A stretch of 32,570 bases of DNA from the NCBI GenBank assembly GCA_011390635.1, contig JAABSA010000040.1:1-32570 (forward strand), in the 5' to 3' direction. How positions within the stretch are numbered: position 1 is the first letter of the stretch; each line of letters begins with the position of its first letter. The notes beneath the pieces were generated by a model. It was given only the letters and a program-made list of their open reading frames with translations, was not told the origin of the DNA and did no database searches. Position numbers and translations under genes: made by a program. Below, one piece after another: positions 18,689-28,503 of this stretch. This stretch comes from Desulfotignum sp. (GTDB taxonomy: Bacteria; Desulfobacterota; Desulfobacteria; Desulfobacterales; Desulfobacteraceae).

Positions 18689-19903
18689 ATGACGGCACCG
18701 GGATCCGGCATCAGGTTTATCAGAGAACCCGTCCAGCCCAAAACCTTCCGGGCCGGGTGGGTGATCAAAGATCCCTGGACCATTGTGGAAAATGGCTTTG
18801 TTGCAGTGGCAGGCGGGCAGATCCGGAAAATTATGACCAGCGCGCCCAAAGGGGAAGCAATCGTGGACTGCGGACCCGGCATACTCATGGCACCGCTGGT
18901 CAATACCCATCTGCATCTGGAATTGTCGGCCCTCCAGGGTCGGCTGCCCTTTGACAAAGGGTTCTCATCCTGGGTGGCGGCCCTGCTTGCACAAAGGGAG
19001 GCCGCCGGCACCCGGACCCTTGCTGCTGCTGCATACAAAGCTGCCGGATCACTGAAGGATCTGGGGGTGGGCCTGGTGGGGGAGGTATCCACCCTGGGCA
19101 TCACACAGGCTGCGTTGTCAGACCTGTCAGTTGCCGGTGTCTGGTTCAGAGAATACCTGGGGGATGAAAGCCAGAATATCCACCCGGGGGATGAAAGCCT
19201 GCATATCCGCCTGCAGCAAGGGTTTCCTCTTTCATTGTCAGCGGCAGGCCATGGGCCCCACACCACCTCTCCACATCTGCTGACTGCTGTAAAACACCGC
19301 ACCCGTGCGGCCGGGCTTGTTTTTTCCATCCATGTGGCGGAATCTGATGTGGAAATGGATTTTATTGCCGGCACAAGGGGGAGCGGATGGAGAGCGTTTC
19401 TCTCTTCCCGGGGAATTGATACACGCACCTGGCCTGTGGGGAACAAAACCCCTGTGGCGTATCTCAACCATCTGGGATTGCTGGATGACCATACGCTGGG
19501 AGTGCACCTGCTCCATGTCACAGACCGGGATCTGGATATCCTGGCAGAAACCGGGTGCAAAATCTGCCTGTGTCCCAGAAGCAACCAGAATCTGCATGCC
19601 GGGCTGCCTGATATCGCATCCCTGCTGGCCCGGAACCTGGCACCGGCCCTGGGGACTGACAGCCTTGCCTCCTGCGGTTCTCTGGGGATTTTTGATGAAA
19701 TGGCCTTTGTTCGGCAGCATTATCGGGCCATCTCCCTGCCTGACATTCTGGCCATGGCCACGGTGAACGGTGCAGCTGCCCTGGGTCTGGGCCGGTACTG
19801 GGGAACCCTTGACAAAGGGAAACAAGCGCAATTTTTATATCTGGAGATTGGGGCACGCACCCCGGCCGATGTGATGGAAAAGGTGACATCCTGTGAAATC
19901 TGA
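18689..19903 (+). CDS. mqnX: Aminodeoxyfutalosine deaminase (amidohydrolase family)
   Basis: 404-aa metal-dependent amidohydrolase, likely converting 6-amino-6-deoxyfutalosine to futalosine. The metal site is visible as His74 and His76 (NTHLHLE), His215 (SIHVAESDVE), a later His at 276 and Asp324 (LGTDSLAS). The GHGPHTTSP string fits the subgroup. The start at 18689 is chosen because it places the N-terminal beta domain at its usual length and GGGA precedes it; a start at 18635 would overlap mqnC heavily. Its stop overlaps the mqnA start by 11 bases. A generic chlorohydrolase is the alternative, but position between mqnC and mqnA supports the futalosine role. Confidence 0.88.
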   Translation: MTAPGSGIRFIREPVQPKTFRAGWVIKDPWTIVENGFVAVAGGQIRKIMTSAPKGEAIVDCGPGILMAPLVNTHLHLELSALQGRLPFDKGFSSWVAALLAQREAAGTRTLAAAAYKAAGSLKDLGVGLVGEVSTLGITQAALSDLSVAGVWFREYLGDESQNIHPGDESLHIRLQQGFPLSLSAAGHGPHTTSPHLLTAVKHRTRAAGLVFSIHVAESDVEMDFIAGTRGSGWRAFLSSRGIDTRTWPVGNKTPVAYLNHLGLLDDHTLGVHLLHVTDRDLDILAETGCKICLCPRSNQNLHAGLPDIASLLARNLAPALGTDSLASCGSLGIFDEMAFVRQHYRAISLPDILAMATVNGAAALGLGRYWGTLDKGKQAQFLYLEIGARTPADVMEKVTSCEI

Positions 19904-20723
19904 CAATCTGAATATGGGAAGAATCAGTTATATCAATGCATCTCCGGTCTATTACGGTCTGGACCACGGCCTTACACCCGACTGGCTGACCCTGGTGACG
20001 GATGTGCCGGCTGCCCTGAACCAGCAGATAACGGCGGGTGATATTGATATCAGTCCCATCTCCGCGGCATATTATGCCATGCACCATACGGAACTGCTCC
20101 TGCTGCCGGATTTTTCCATCTCCTGCCATGGACCGGTGATGAGCGTGATCTGTGCCGCCAATTTTCCTTTAGATGAGCTAACCGGAAAAACCGTGATGTT
20201 CTCCAGAGAATCAGCCACCGGTGCAGCGTTTTTAAAAATGATTTTTGCCCGGCGGGGGGTGGTACCTGATTTCAGGGTGGGTTCGGCGGGAGACATCAAC
20301 GCGATTCCAAAAGATGTGGATGCGGTCATGGTCATAGGCGATGCCGCCCTGACCCAGCCCTGGAAGCAGCGGTTCTCATATTGTTTTGATCTGGGTCAGA
20401 TCTGGTATGAAATGATGCACCTTCCATTTGTGTTTGCGGTTTGGGTGGTCCGCAGATCCTATGCAGCGGCCCATCCAAAACGCGTTGCGCAGGCAAGGGA
20501 CCTGCTTGTGGCCAGCCGGAAGGCAGGATATGCCAATCTGGAGGCGGTGATTGCCGCGGGCCAGGCAAAGCTTGGCCTGGACAGGCAGGTTGTTGCAGCG
20601 TATTATGACCGGCTGTATTGTGATCTGGATCCCCTGAAGATAAAGGCCATGACCTGTTTTTTTGATGCGTTGTATCAGCAGAAAATGCTGTCATCCCCGG
20701 CAGAGATTGCATTTTTCACTTGA
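19893..20723 (+). CDS. mqnA: Chorismate dehydratase MqnA
   Basis: 276-aa MqnA, which dehydrates chorismate to 3-[(1-carboxyvinyl)oxy]benzoate, the first committed step of the futalosine pathway. The family opening [15 protein letters not shown] is present, as are [21 protein letters not shown] and a periplasmic-binding-protein-like fold. [10 protein letters not shown] and the C-terminal YDRLYCDLD region also match. The GTG at 19893 is preferred because AAGGTGA lies about 6 bases upstream; an ATG at 19914 is the alternative and would remove seven residues. It ends the plus-strand operon; tRNA-Pro converges on it. No clear terminator is seen in the 34-bp gap. Confidence 0.95.
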   Translation: MKSDNLNMGRISYINASPVYYGLDHGLTPDWLTLVTDVPAALNQQITAGDIDISPISAAYYAMHHTELLLLPDFSISCHGPVMSVICAANFPLDELTGKTVMFSRESATGAAFLKMIFARRGVVPDFRVGSAGDINAIPKDVDAVMVIGDAALTQPWKQRFSYCFDLGQIWYEMMHLPFVFAVWVVRRSYAAAHPKRVAQARDLLVASRKAGYANLEAVIAAGQAKLGLDRQVVAAYYDRLYCDLDPLKIKAMTCFFDALYQQKMLSSPAEIAFFT

Positions 20724-20757
20724 AAAACAATAGGGTGGGGCAAAAGGGCTTGAAAAA

Positions 20758-20834
20758 TGGTCGGGATGAGAGGATTTGAACCTCCGACCCCAGCGTCCCG
20801 AACGCTGTGCTCTACCAGACTGAGCCACATCCCG
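20758..20834 (-). tRNA. tRNA-Pro (anticodon CGG)
   Basis: On the minus strand a 77-base cloverleaf includes an encoded CCA. The acceptor CGGGATG pairs perfectly with CATCCCG. The anticodon arm is CAGCG-TTCGGGA-CGCTG, giving CGG, which reads CCG proline codons. The T arm contains GGTTCAAAT. A C at position 1 is usual for bacterial tRNA-Pro. Confidence 0.96.
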
Positions 20835-20855
20835 ACTATTGAAAAACCTGTATTA

Positions 20856-20882
20856 CTTATACCAAATCTCATCAAAAGTCAA
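20856..20882 (-). promoter_or_regulatory. Candidate promoter of tRNA-Pro
   Basis: On the minus strand TTGACT (20882-20877) and TATAAG (20861-20856) are separated by 15 bases, about 20 bases before the tRNA 5' end. The spacing is short, but both hexamers and the following TA match the tadA promoter. Confidence 0.5.
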
Positions 20883-20901
20883 ATCATAAAATTCGGTTGC
20901 T

Positions 20902-20918
20902 GGATATTTGCCATGAGC
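20902..20918 (-). promoter_or_regulatory. 17-bp element upstream of tRNA-Pro promoter, shared with tadA
   Basis: The minus-strand sequence GCTCATGGCAAATATCC lies 19 bases upstream of the tRNA-Pro -35 box. It differs by one base from the copy at 23040-23056, which lies 18 bases upstream of the tadA -35 box. An activator or factor-binding site is possible; chance similarity is not excluded. Confidence 0.4.
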
Positions 20919-20966
20919 AGGCCGGGTTTTCGACCGTTTTTTTATAGTGGTCTATCCCCGGACCCG

Positions 20967-21128
20967 CCTCCGGAGGTGTGGTGTGCCCGGCCCGAGATCC
21001 TTCGGGGGACCTGTTCTCATGAAAACAATCAGGTGCAGAAACCTTTCTTCTGGTTGAAAACCATTCCGGCATATTTTACCTGGTCCCCCTGCGGCTCTGA
21101 CGGTCCGTTCACACCACACCTCCGGAGG
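20967..21128. repeat. Long inverted repeat with perfect 19-bp ends
   Basis: CCTCCGGAGGTGTGGTGTG at 20967-20985 has its exact reverse complement at 21110-21128. Inside, GGGGGACC (21004-21011) pairs with GGTCCCCC (21082-21089), and bases between also partly match, so the arms extend imperfectly to about 45 bp around a 70-bp centre. No transposase or plausible gene lies inside. It could be a small non-autonomous element or a structured RNA. It occupies the gap between tRNA-Pro and purA. Confidence 0.75.
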
Positions 21129-21177
21129 CTCTCTGCAGATCCTTATGGATCCTAACGTGGGAAATCCGAAACCCAGA

Positions 21178-21227
21178 TGCCTCTCCTCATTTTCCTGTTT
21201 TTTAAACAGAAGCTGAGGAGTAAGGCA
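21178..21227 (-). terminator. Imperfect hairpin after purA
   Basis: TGCCT/CTCCTCA (21178-21189) pairs with TGAGGAG/AGGCA (21214-21227) across a 2-base bulge; inside, CTGTTT pairs with AAACAG. It begins 14 bases past the purA stop. No T run follows on the minus strand, so it may be a terminator or a 3' stabilising structure. Confidence 0.45.
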
Positions 21228-21240
21228 ACCTGGCGGATTT

Positions 21241-22979
<1,739 letters not shown>

Positions 22980-22992
22980 AATCCAGGTTCTA

Positions 22993-23021
22993 CTTATATA
23001 AAGCTTTTATCCCGAGGTCAA
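22993..23021 (-). promoter_or_regulatory. Promoter of tadA-purA
   Basis: On the minus strand TTGACC (23021-23016), a 17-base spacer and TATAAG (22998-22993) form a good sigma-70-type promoter. The predicted start near 22986 lies about 7 bases from the tadA ATG. Confidence 0.65.
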
Positions 23022-23039
23022 ATATTTATTGGCAGATCG

Positions 23040-23056
23040 GGATATTTGCCATAAGC
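23040..23056 (-). promoter_or_regulatory. 17-bp element upstream of tadA promoter, shared with tRNA-Pro
   Basis: The minus-strand sequence GCTTATGGCAAATATCC lies 18 bases upstream of the tadA -35 box and matches the tRNA-Pro copy at 20902-20918 at 16 of 17 positions, in the same orientation. Confidence 0.4.
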
Positions 23057-23227
23057 CTGCCCTGGAAAGACCGCCATGGATCAAACCGCCCCGGGCAGCT
23101 CGGTGTTCCGGCGGGGTCCTCTTTGGTAGAAATATATGTCTGGCTAGCCCCTGGAGGTATGCTGCTTACCAACGTCCTCCCAATACACCATCCATTTTAG
23201 CAGATATTCAGTGCAGGTATAAAATCC

Positions 23228-23256
23228 TTGAAATCTGACTTGAAGCCTGATATAAA
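23228..23256 (+). promoter_or_regulatory. Promoter of tRNA-Arg
   Basis: TTGAAA (23228-23233), a 17-base spacer and TATAAA (23251-23256) form a near-consensus promoter. Transcription would start near 23263, nine bases before the mature tRNA. Confidence 0.75.
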
Positions 23257-23271
23257 CTGGAGGTCTTATGC

Positions 23272-23348
23272 GCGCCCGTAGCTCAGTTGGATAGAGTACC
23301 TGACTACGAATCAGGGTGTCGGGAGTTCGAATCTCTCCGGGCGCGCCA
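23272..23348 (+). tRNA. tRNA-Arg (anticodon ACG)
   Basis: A 77-base cloverleaf with encoded CCA. The acceptor GCGCCCG pairs perfectly with CGGGCGC. The anticodon arm CCTGA-CTACGAA-TCAGG gives ACG, which needs A34-to-inosine editing by TadA to read CGC and CGA. The T arm contains AGTTCGAAT. It has its own promoter and marks the boundary between the core block and the accessory DNA to the right; I saw no second copy of its 3' end that would indicate an attachment site. Confidence 0.97.
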
Positions 23349-23857
23349 ATAAAATCAGATAGTTGCAAAAAATAAATCCCAAAAGATGGCCATTTTTGCA
23401 CCGGTCTCCCGGAACAATTACCCCCCCGGATACAAAAAACAAGCTTCCCCATTTCTCCGGAGTCATCCGGTGCCACACCTCTCACCACCTGACATACATC
23501 TCCGCATATCCCCCACGGGGTCGCCCGGATATGCATCATCATACAGAATGTGAATTTTGAACCGGTCTCCCTGGGCGTTCACATGGTGGTGGTCCGTACC
23601 GCTGCCGGAAAGCTCCTGAAATTGCATAGTTTTGAAGCTGCCGGGCCATAGCCCACCACTTTTCAAGGAGCATGTCCATTTTGGAGCACAAAAAAAGCCC
23701 CCAGGCCATCCAGGGATCTGATGGCGGTGCCGCTGGCCAGACGGATTATTTACACCCCGAAAATACACCTGCAACAGATCCGCCACCAATGACACGAACA
23801 AATCAAAGCCTACACCCCCCACGCCATGATTTCATGTGTTCCCGGCAGAGCGGCCGC
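23349..23857. other. 509-bp stretch without a supportable gene
   Basis: Open frames exist on the minus strand, for example one ending at 23463 containing GDRFKIHILYDDAYPGDP, and a short one reading SGTAIRSLDGLGAFFVL. None has a ribosome site or a recognisable family, and the protein-like pieces are in different frames. It may hold a decayed gene. No terminator is clear behind the tRNA. Confidence 0.4.
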
Positions 23858-24133
23858 TTATTCAACACTCAGGATCGGCAGCCGCATCAATACACTGTGG
23901 AAATGAACCATGTTCTGGTCAATGGTGAGATCCCGGCGGATGGACTCCGGCGTTGCCAATTTATATTCAGGGCTTCCAGGCGCATCTTTACAGATCAGCA
24001 GACCACCATCATGACCGGGAGATGATTCAAGATAATAAAGATGATACCTGTCCCAAGGGTTCTCGCATTGTTTCCGGAGCCATTGTTGCAGTTCTTCATG
24101 GAACCGGTTTTTGGTATCCCGTATGGTTTTCAT
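23858..24133 (-). CDS. Small unknown protein (91 aa)
   Basis: The start at 24133 is chosen because GGGAGATG lies about 6 bases upstream; a longer frame from 24187 lacks a site and would overlap the preceding zinc-ribbon gene. The protein is soluble and mixed alpha/beta, beginning MKTIRDTKNRFHEELQQW, with a DGGLLICKD segment. No signal peptide, membrane helix or known motif is seen. It lies 17 bases after the 54-aa gene on the same strand, so the two are probably one transcript. Function unknown. Confidence 0.65.
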   Translation of the reverse strand: MKTIRDTKNRFHEELQQWLRKQCENPWDRYHLYYLESSPGHDGGLLICKDAPGSPEYKLATPESIRRDLTIDQNMVHFHSVLMRLPILSVE

Positions 24134-24150
24134 TCTTTCATCTCCCTGGT

Positions 24151-24315
24151 TCACAGTGTTGGTTCCGACAAAAAATACTTGCCCCACTCACAGAAATAAA
24201 AGTATTCATATGTCTCCCGGCACAGCTCAAACAGGTCATTTCCACCCCGGCAGGTCCGACATGGCGTTTCCTTCATCAGCCCGGATGCGCCGCAGCACTC
24301 ACACTTGGGTGTCAT
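24151..24315 (-). CDS. Small zinc-ribbon-like protein (54 aa)
   Basis: A short gene starting at 24315 with AAGGAGG about 12 bases upstream, one of the strongest ribosome sites in the window. The product begins MTPKCECCGASGLMKETPCR and carries Cys5, Cys7, Cys8, Cys19 and Cys22, with further Cys32 and Cys42. The CxCC...CxxC spacing suggests a zinc ribbon or rubredoxin-like knuckle. The C-terminal half is aromatic-rich (YEYFYFCEWGKYF). Length is below the usual gene-calling cutoff. It precedes the 91-aa gene by 17 bases. A regulatory or protein-binding role is possible, but no family is recognised. Confidence 0.65.
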   Translation of the reverse strand: MTPKCECCGASGLMKETPCRTCRGGNDLFELCRETYEYFYFCEWGKYFLSEPTL

Positions 24316-24589
24316 ATTTTTTCAAACCTCCTTGGGAATAATTCTTCGGCCGCATTCCCTGGATCCTGTCTGGTGCTCCAAATTATAAAATGAAAGATAT
24401 GATTGTTTTCTGCAAGAATCAATGATAACGAGACTATGGTTAGGTTTTATGGAATCAAGTTTTGCAAGATGGTTGAGCTTTCGAAAAAGTCTATAATAGT
24501 TGAGGTAATCTATTGGATTTTGGAAGATTGTTTATGATTTGGTTAACAAAAAAGCAAATTCTTATCCTTTAAAAAATAGGAACTGCAAA

Positions 24590-27500
24590 ATGAATAAATT
24601 ATCATCGATTATATTGAAATTGAGAATCATACTGTTTATAACGCTGTTCATGGTCCTGTCTTCTGTTTCTGCCCGTGCTACTTTATCAGAATATGCAGTA
24701 TCGCAACTCTACGTTTCCATCTTTAACCGCGCATCGGAAGGCGAAGGGAATCAATACTGGAGAACCCTTGAACTGGACATGGCAACTACTGCCGATGTCA
24801 TGCTGGAAACTGATGCAGCCAAAGATTATTTCGGTACCAGCTTACATTCAAACCAGGCGTTTATCGAGCACATCTATCTTAACACATTGAATAAAACCCC
24901 CTTGGATGATCCCGATGGTATTGCTCATTGGGTTGGCCTGCTGGACAGTGGGATGACCAGAGGCCAGGTCGTTTCATCTCTGGTGAGCGTAATTAACGAT
25001 TATGCGCCGGATGGGGCATATTATAATCCTGATGATGTTGTCACTGTCGCCGCCTACAATCAGTTTTTAAATCGTGTTCTCGTTTCCTCCTATATGGCGT
25101 ATACTGTTCAAAATCCGCCTGCAGATTGGGCAACTTCAACGTCATTCAGTTTTGGTTTAATCGTTACAAATGCATCCGAAACAATCCTTGATGCAATGAA
25201 TAAAATAGATGCGATTACCGGCAGAGAGATTGGTGAACTTACCATCACCGACTATTTTCCTGAAACTGGCCCGGCCGGATCTTATCTTATTTTAAAATTG
25301 GCTGCCCCTGTTTCAGATTTAGGTACAAATTTCACGGTTCTATATAATCAGAACGCATTGGATATCAATACAATTGTCAAAACAGGAGAAGATACCCTGC
25401 AGGTAATGATTCCCGCAGATGCCGAATCCGGTGATATTCAAATTGCTTCCGGAAGTTCTTTGAGCAATACCGTACCGTTTTTTGTGACAACCCCTGTCAC
25501 CACCACGCTGCTTTCTCAATCTGTCAGCCCGTCTGCAACCGATCAGGTGATCAATTACAATGATGACATAATGATCACCATACCGCCTGATATCCTGGAT
25601 ACCACCAGAACCCTGTCCATTTCAAAAGTAGAAGGTGCCCCGGTGAATGCAACTGCCCCGTTTTCACCAGCTTCCGCCTTTGATGTCAGTATTGAGGGGA
25701 TGGATCAACTTACCGATTATATAGAAATTACAGTCAAATATGATCCGGAGATCCTGAACCCGGATTATCCGGCAGGCGATCAATTTACAGCCATGCGGTG
25801 GGATGAGGCGGAACAGTCCTGGCTTCCCCTGCCTTATCAGGTAAACAGCGAGTCGAAGTCCCTCAGCATGTATACAGATCATTTGAGCACCTTTGTATGG
25901 TCTGTCATTACTTCAGTTGCAGAAGGAATAGACACAATTATTGAAGAAAACATTCTCAATGATGTTTATATTACCCCTGAAGGCAATTTCAGGCTTCTTT
26001 ACAGCAAATCAGCCATAAGCGGGCACACCAATTTAAATGATGCAACCTGGGAAAGAATAACCTATAAAAATCCTGTTTATCCCCTGGCGGTGTACCAGGC
26101 GGAACATCCCAAGTTTATTCAGGATATGGGAAACCTTCTTGAAACAGCATTGCAGAGTTATGTCGGTGTGAATAAATTCAAGGATCCGATCACAAAACCA
26201 GGTAAATTCTGGGGCACCTCAAGACACCCGATTACTGTTAAAATTGATTCGTGGTGGCTGCAACTTGCTGGTGCTCCCAATTATGAAAAACTGTTTGAAA
26301 ACATACATCTGCCCACCCTGTATTTAAACGATTTTGATCCGCCTGGTTATTTTGCTTATGGAACAATAGGCCATGAACTGTTTCACCGGGTTCAGGCTGA
26401 ATATTATGGAATAAATGGATTTCTGTTCCCACACTACTTGTGGTGGATCGAAGCTGCTGCGGAATATGCCGGATTCCGGGCCGCATGGCCGAACAACCGG
26501 TCAGATGGTCACCTGAATGGCATCAAAGCGGATTTTTTCAATTATCCTCTCAACCATACTGGTGTTCCTTCCGGCTGGGGGGAAAGAGAATATCAATATG
26601 CTGCATCGGTTTTTATTCAGTTTCTTGTGGAAAATAAGAATCTTGATTTCAGGGAGATGGTGGAATATGTTGCCCAGGGAGACCCTTTGGCCAGACTGGA
26701 TGAATTTGTGTTGTCGAAACATTCTGTATCCTTGAAAGATTATTATGCCGAGTTTGCGGCCGGGGCAATTTTTTCTGAGAATGGGTTCATGGAAAAGCTC
26801 GGGTTCAGTGCAGCTGATATTGCCGGACAGGTTGGAAAAGACAGCTTTTCCATACCTGAAAATGATACCCTGACCATAGAAGTTGCCGCTGAAAGTGATG
26901 ATATGTTGGTTAATGTTTATATTACGGAAGAAAACAAACGGTTTTCCGGCGACGGCACCCCTTCTCTGCAAGGCACGTTAAAAAATGGTGAAAGCCTTGA
27001 TATACCAGTGCGCAATTTAGGTCAATCAAACGAATTGTATCTTCTGGCAGTCACCGGTAAAGCGCACTCCATTTTGTTGGAAGATCCATACAATGACAGT
27101 ATAAACTATATTCCGCAAACAGGATTGACTGTTACAATTAAAAACAAAAACATAACCCCTGTTGAACAAATAAACCGTTCATTTACCCTGGAAGGAAACT
27201 ATCTGGCAAAGCTGTGGGGTGTGAACCTTGAGGTTCAACCAGAGGAGCCTGAGCCCGATGATCAAGAAGATCTGGTGATTGAATTTGAAGATAAACAAGG
27301 CTATCACATTAGACTGTCGCTAAAAGATTTGAGCGAGGAAACCCATGAGTGGATAACGGAGACGGAATACAGCAGATCGTTTGATGTATTTGAGGTGACG
27401 TTGCCTCAATTCCCTGCAGGCTACCATATAGGCCCCGTGGCCGTAAAAGTGGAAGTACTCGATTCTGGCATCGCTACCTGGTACATGAAAGCCAGCCATA

Positions 27501-27655
27501 GTCTTGGCAGTGGCTACGGTATGGCCACCCCCAATGATGAAGGGTATTACGGATTCTCAAGCGATTATTATTACCTTGTCAAGATCTTTCCGGAAGATGC
27601 ATCCAAATCAGGATCTTTGACCTACATTCATATCAAATCGCCAAGTAGTCAATAA
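24590..27655 (+). CDS. Secreted DUF4214 protein with TIG-like and gluzincin-type metallopeptidase-like domains
   Basis: 1021 aa. Residues 1-30 form a Sec signal peptide ending VSARA. Residues about 33-200 match the DUF4214 pattern (YVSIFNRASEGEGNQYW, then LNKTPLDDPDGIAHWV), typical of surface proteins. Residues about 216-300 look like an IPT/TIG beta-sandwich. Residues about 520-740 contain His595-Glu596-Leu-Phe-His599 followed by WWIEAAAEYAG with Glu621, a layout seen in gluzincin zinc peptidases. The C-terminal third is beta-rich, with an acidic EEPEPDDQED linker. The start at 24590 has AGGAAC upstream; a TTG at 24539 gives an implausible leader. Base composition is more AT-rich than the core block. 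It stands alone, with a possible -10 TATAAT at 24492. Peptidase activity is inferred from the motif. Confidence 0.85.
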   Translation: MNKLSSIILKLRIILFITLFMVLSSVSARATLSEYAVSQLYVSIFNRASEGEGNQYWRTLELDMATTADVMLETDAAKDYFGTSLHSNQAFIEHIYLNTLNKTPLDDPDGIAHWVGLLDSGMTRGQVVSSLVSVINDYAPDGAYYNPDDVVTVAAYNQFLNRVLVSSYMAYTVQNPPADWATSTSFSFGLIVTNASETILDAMNKIDAITGREIGELTITDYFPETGPAGSYLILKLAAPVSDLGTNFTVLYNQNALDINTIVKTGEDTLQVMIPADAESGDIQIASGSSLSNTVPFFVTTPVTTTLLSQSVSPSATDQVINYNDDIMITIPPDILDTTRTLSISKVEGAPVNATAPFSPASAFDVSIEGMDQLTDYIEITVKYDPEILNPDYPAGDQFTAMRWDEAEQSWLPLPYQVNSESKSLSMYTDHLSTFVWSVITSVAEGIDTIIEENILNDVYITPEGNFRLLYSKSAISGHTNLNDATWERITYKNPVYPLAVYQAEHPKFIQDMGNLLETALQSYVGVNKFKDPITKPGKFWGTSRHPITVKIDSWWLQLAGAPNYEKLFENIHLPTLYLNDFDPPGYFAYGTIGHELFHRVQAEYYGINGFLFPHYLWWIEAAAEYAGFRAAWPNNRSDGHLNGIKADFFNYPLNHTGVPSGWGEREYQYAASVFIQFLVENKNLDFREMVEYVAQGDPLARLDEFVLSKHSVSLKDYYAEFAAGAIFSENGFMEKLGFSAADIAGQVGKDSFSIPENDTLTIEVAAESDDMLVNVYITEENKRFSGDGTPSLQGTLKNGESLDIPVRNLGQSNELYLLAVTGKAHSILLEDPYNDSINYIPQTGLTVTIKNKNITPVEQINRSFTLEGNYLAKLWGVNLEVQPEEPEPDDQEDLVIEFEDKQGYHIRLSLKDLSEETHEWITETEYSRSFDVFEVTLPQFPAGYHIGPVAVKVEVLDSGIATWYMKASHSLGSGYGMATPNDEGYYGFSSDYYYLVKIFPEDASKSGSLTYIHIKSPSSQ

Positions 27656-27932
27656 CATAAAATGAGTTTGACTGTTTATAAAATCGGAAGCTTCAGTGGG
27701 TTGGAATATAAGAAACTCTGTGAACTCTGGTGCGCCAGAATAAGCATAGTCATTCTAACAACCTAAAAGGAGTTTTTCATATAAAATTGCTGATTAGACA
27801 TATAGCTGCGATCTGTCGTGTAAAGGTAACAAAATACGGGGACAAAGACCAGTCAACAAGGCTGGGAGCCGTAATCAAGACCGGCAGAATGTCACACAGA
27901 AAAAAGACGTCGGTGTTGTTGAAACTGAAGAC

Positions 27933-28121
27933 ATGGAGAAAACTTTGTCTGCAAGAAGGTCTCTACCGTAATTTCAGCAAACATTCCCCGACGAGGAGTC
28001 ATACTCAGCCTACCTTTACTCAGCACACTTTCCTGATGGTTTCTCATGTCCCTACTGCGGCTGGACTGGGAATAATGCATTCCACTTCGAAGGATGGCCA
28101 GATATGCTGCGATGCCGGAGA
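27933..28121 (+). pseudogene. IS1595-type transposase, N-terminal remnant
   Basis: In one frame from ATG 27933 the translation reads MEKTLSARRSLP, a TAA at 27969, then FQQTFPDEESYSAYLYSAHF, PDGFSCPYCGW and FEGWPDMLRCRR. This matches the zinc-ribbon N-terminus of IS1595-family transposases (F..FP.EE....YL, WPDGF.CP.CG, LRC..C). The frame ends at 28122 where it merges with an unrelated receiver-domain fragment. The DDE catalytic domain is missing, so the gene is dead. The family match is from memory of the pattern. Confidence 0.7.
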
Positions 28122-28258
28122 TGAATGGCCGGGACCTGGCAGAAGAAATCACCGCACTTTGCCCCGGCATCCGGCTTTTGTTCATGTCCGGGTATACCTC
28201 CAATGTCATTGCTCATCATGGTATCCTGGATGAGGGGGTGGCATTTATCCAGAAAACT
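28112..28258 (+). pseudogene. Response-regulator receiver domain, C-terminal remnant
   Basis: In a second frame the translation reads MPEMNGRDLAEEI, then PGIRLLFMSGYTSN and GVAFIQK. This is the classic second half of a REC domain: the MPEMNG loop after the phosphoacceptor Asp, the (T/S)GY strand, and the conserved Lys (K at 28253-28255, normally followed by Pro). The MSGYTSNVIAHHG form is typical of hybrid sensor kinases. The first half with the Asp is absent. Upstream it abuts the transposase remnant, downstream a lipocalin fragment. Confidence 0.75.
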
Positions 28259-28488
28259 ATCAATATGCTTTTGTCTCCGGCCCAAGTACAAAATACCCGT
28301 GGTTGTTGTCCCGGACACCTTCAGTAGCAAGAGAAGTTTTTGAAAAATTCATCGAAATGTCCAAGTCGCGTCGTTTTGATACAGATGCTGCATTACGAAA
28401 ACACCTTGCAGGAGAATACCAATACTTGAAAAGGAATCTGTGTATTGGGAATCTGCGTCTGCCACTTACCGTGCCGTTAAATTTATGA
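28258..28488 (+). pseudogene. Lipocalin (Blc-like), C-terminal remnant
   Basis: A third frame reads YQYAFVSGPSTKYPWLLSRT, then PSVAREVFEKFIEMSKSRRFDT and on to a TGA at 28486. The order (Y.YA.VSGP...Y.W.LSRTP) followed by an amphipathic helix and FDT is the C-terminal signature of bacterial Blc-type outer-membrane lipocalins. The whole barrel N-terminus is missing and there is no start. The fragment is directly joined to the receiver-domain remnant at about 28254-28258. The last 30 residues do not resemble lipocalin and may be random read-through. Confidence 0.65.
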
Positions 28489-28503
28489 AATAAGGAGCAT
28501 CCC

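Noticed and set aside
20757-21155. Plus-strand frame reading [20 protein letters not shown]
   Set aside because: It is the antisense translation of tRNA-Pro, a well-known false protein pattern.
23272-23348. tRNA-Arg as the attachment site of an integrated element
   Set aside because: No integrase gene adjoins it and I found no second copy of the tRNA 3' end in the window. xerD lies far away and looks like a housekeeping recombinase.
23144-23542. Minus-strand frame reading GEIRTPDTLIRSQVLYPTEL
   Set aside because: It is the antisense translation of tRNA-Arg, another common false protein in databases.
23463-23822. 119-aa minus-strand frame with a GTG start
   Set aside because: No ribosome site and no known family; protein-like pieces are spread over different frames, so it is at most a decayed gene.
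27720-27970. GTGCGCCAGA near 27730 as the 5' end of a group II intron
   Set aside because: No domain V hairpin, no intron reverse transcriptase and no further conserved intron structure follow.
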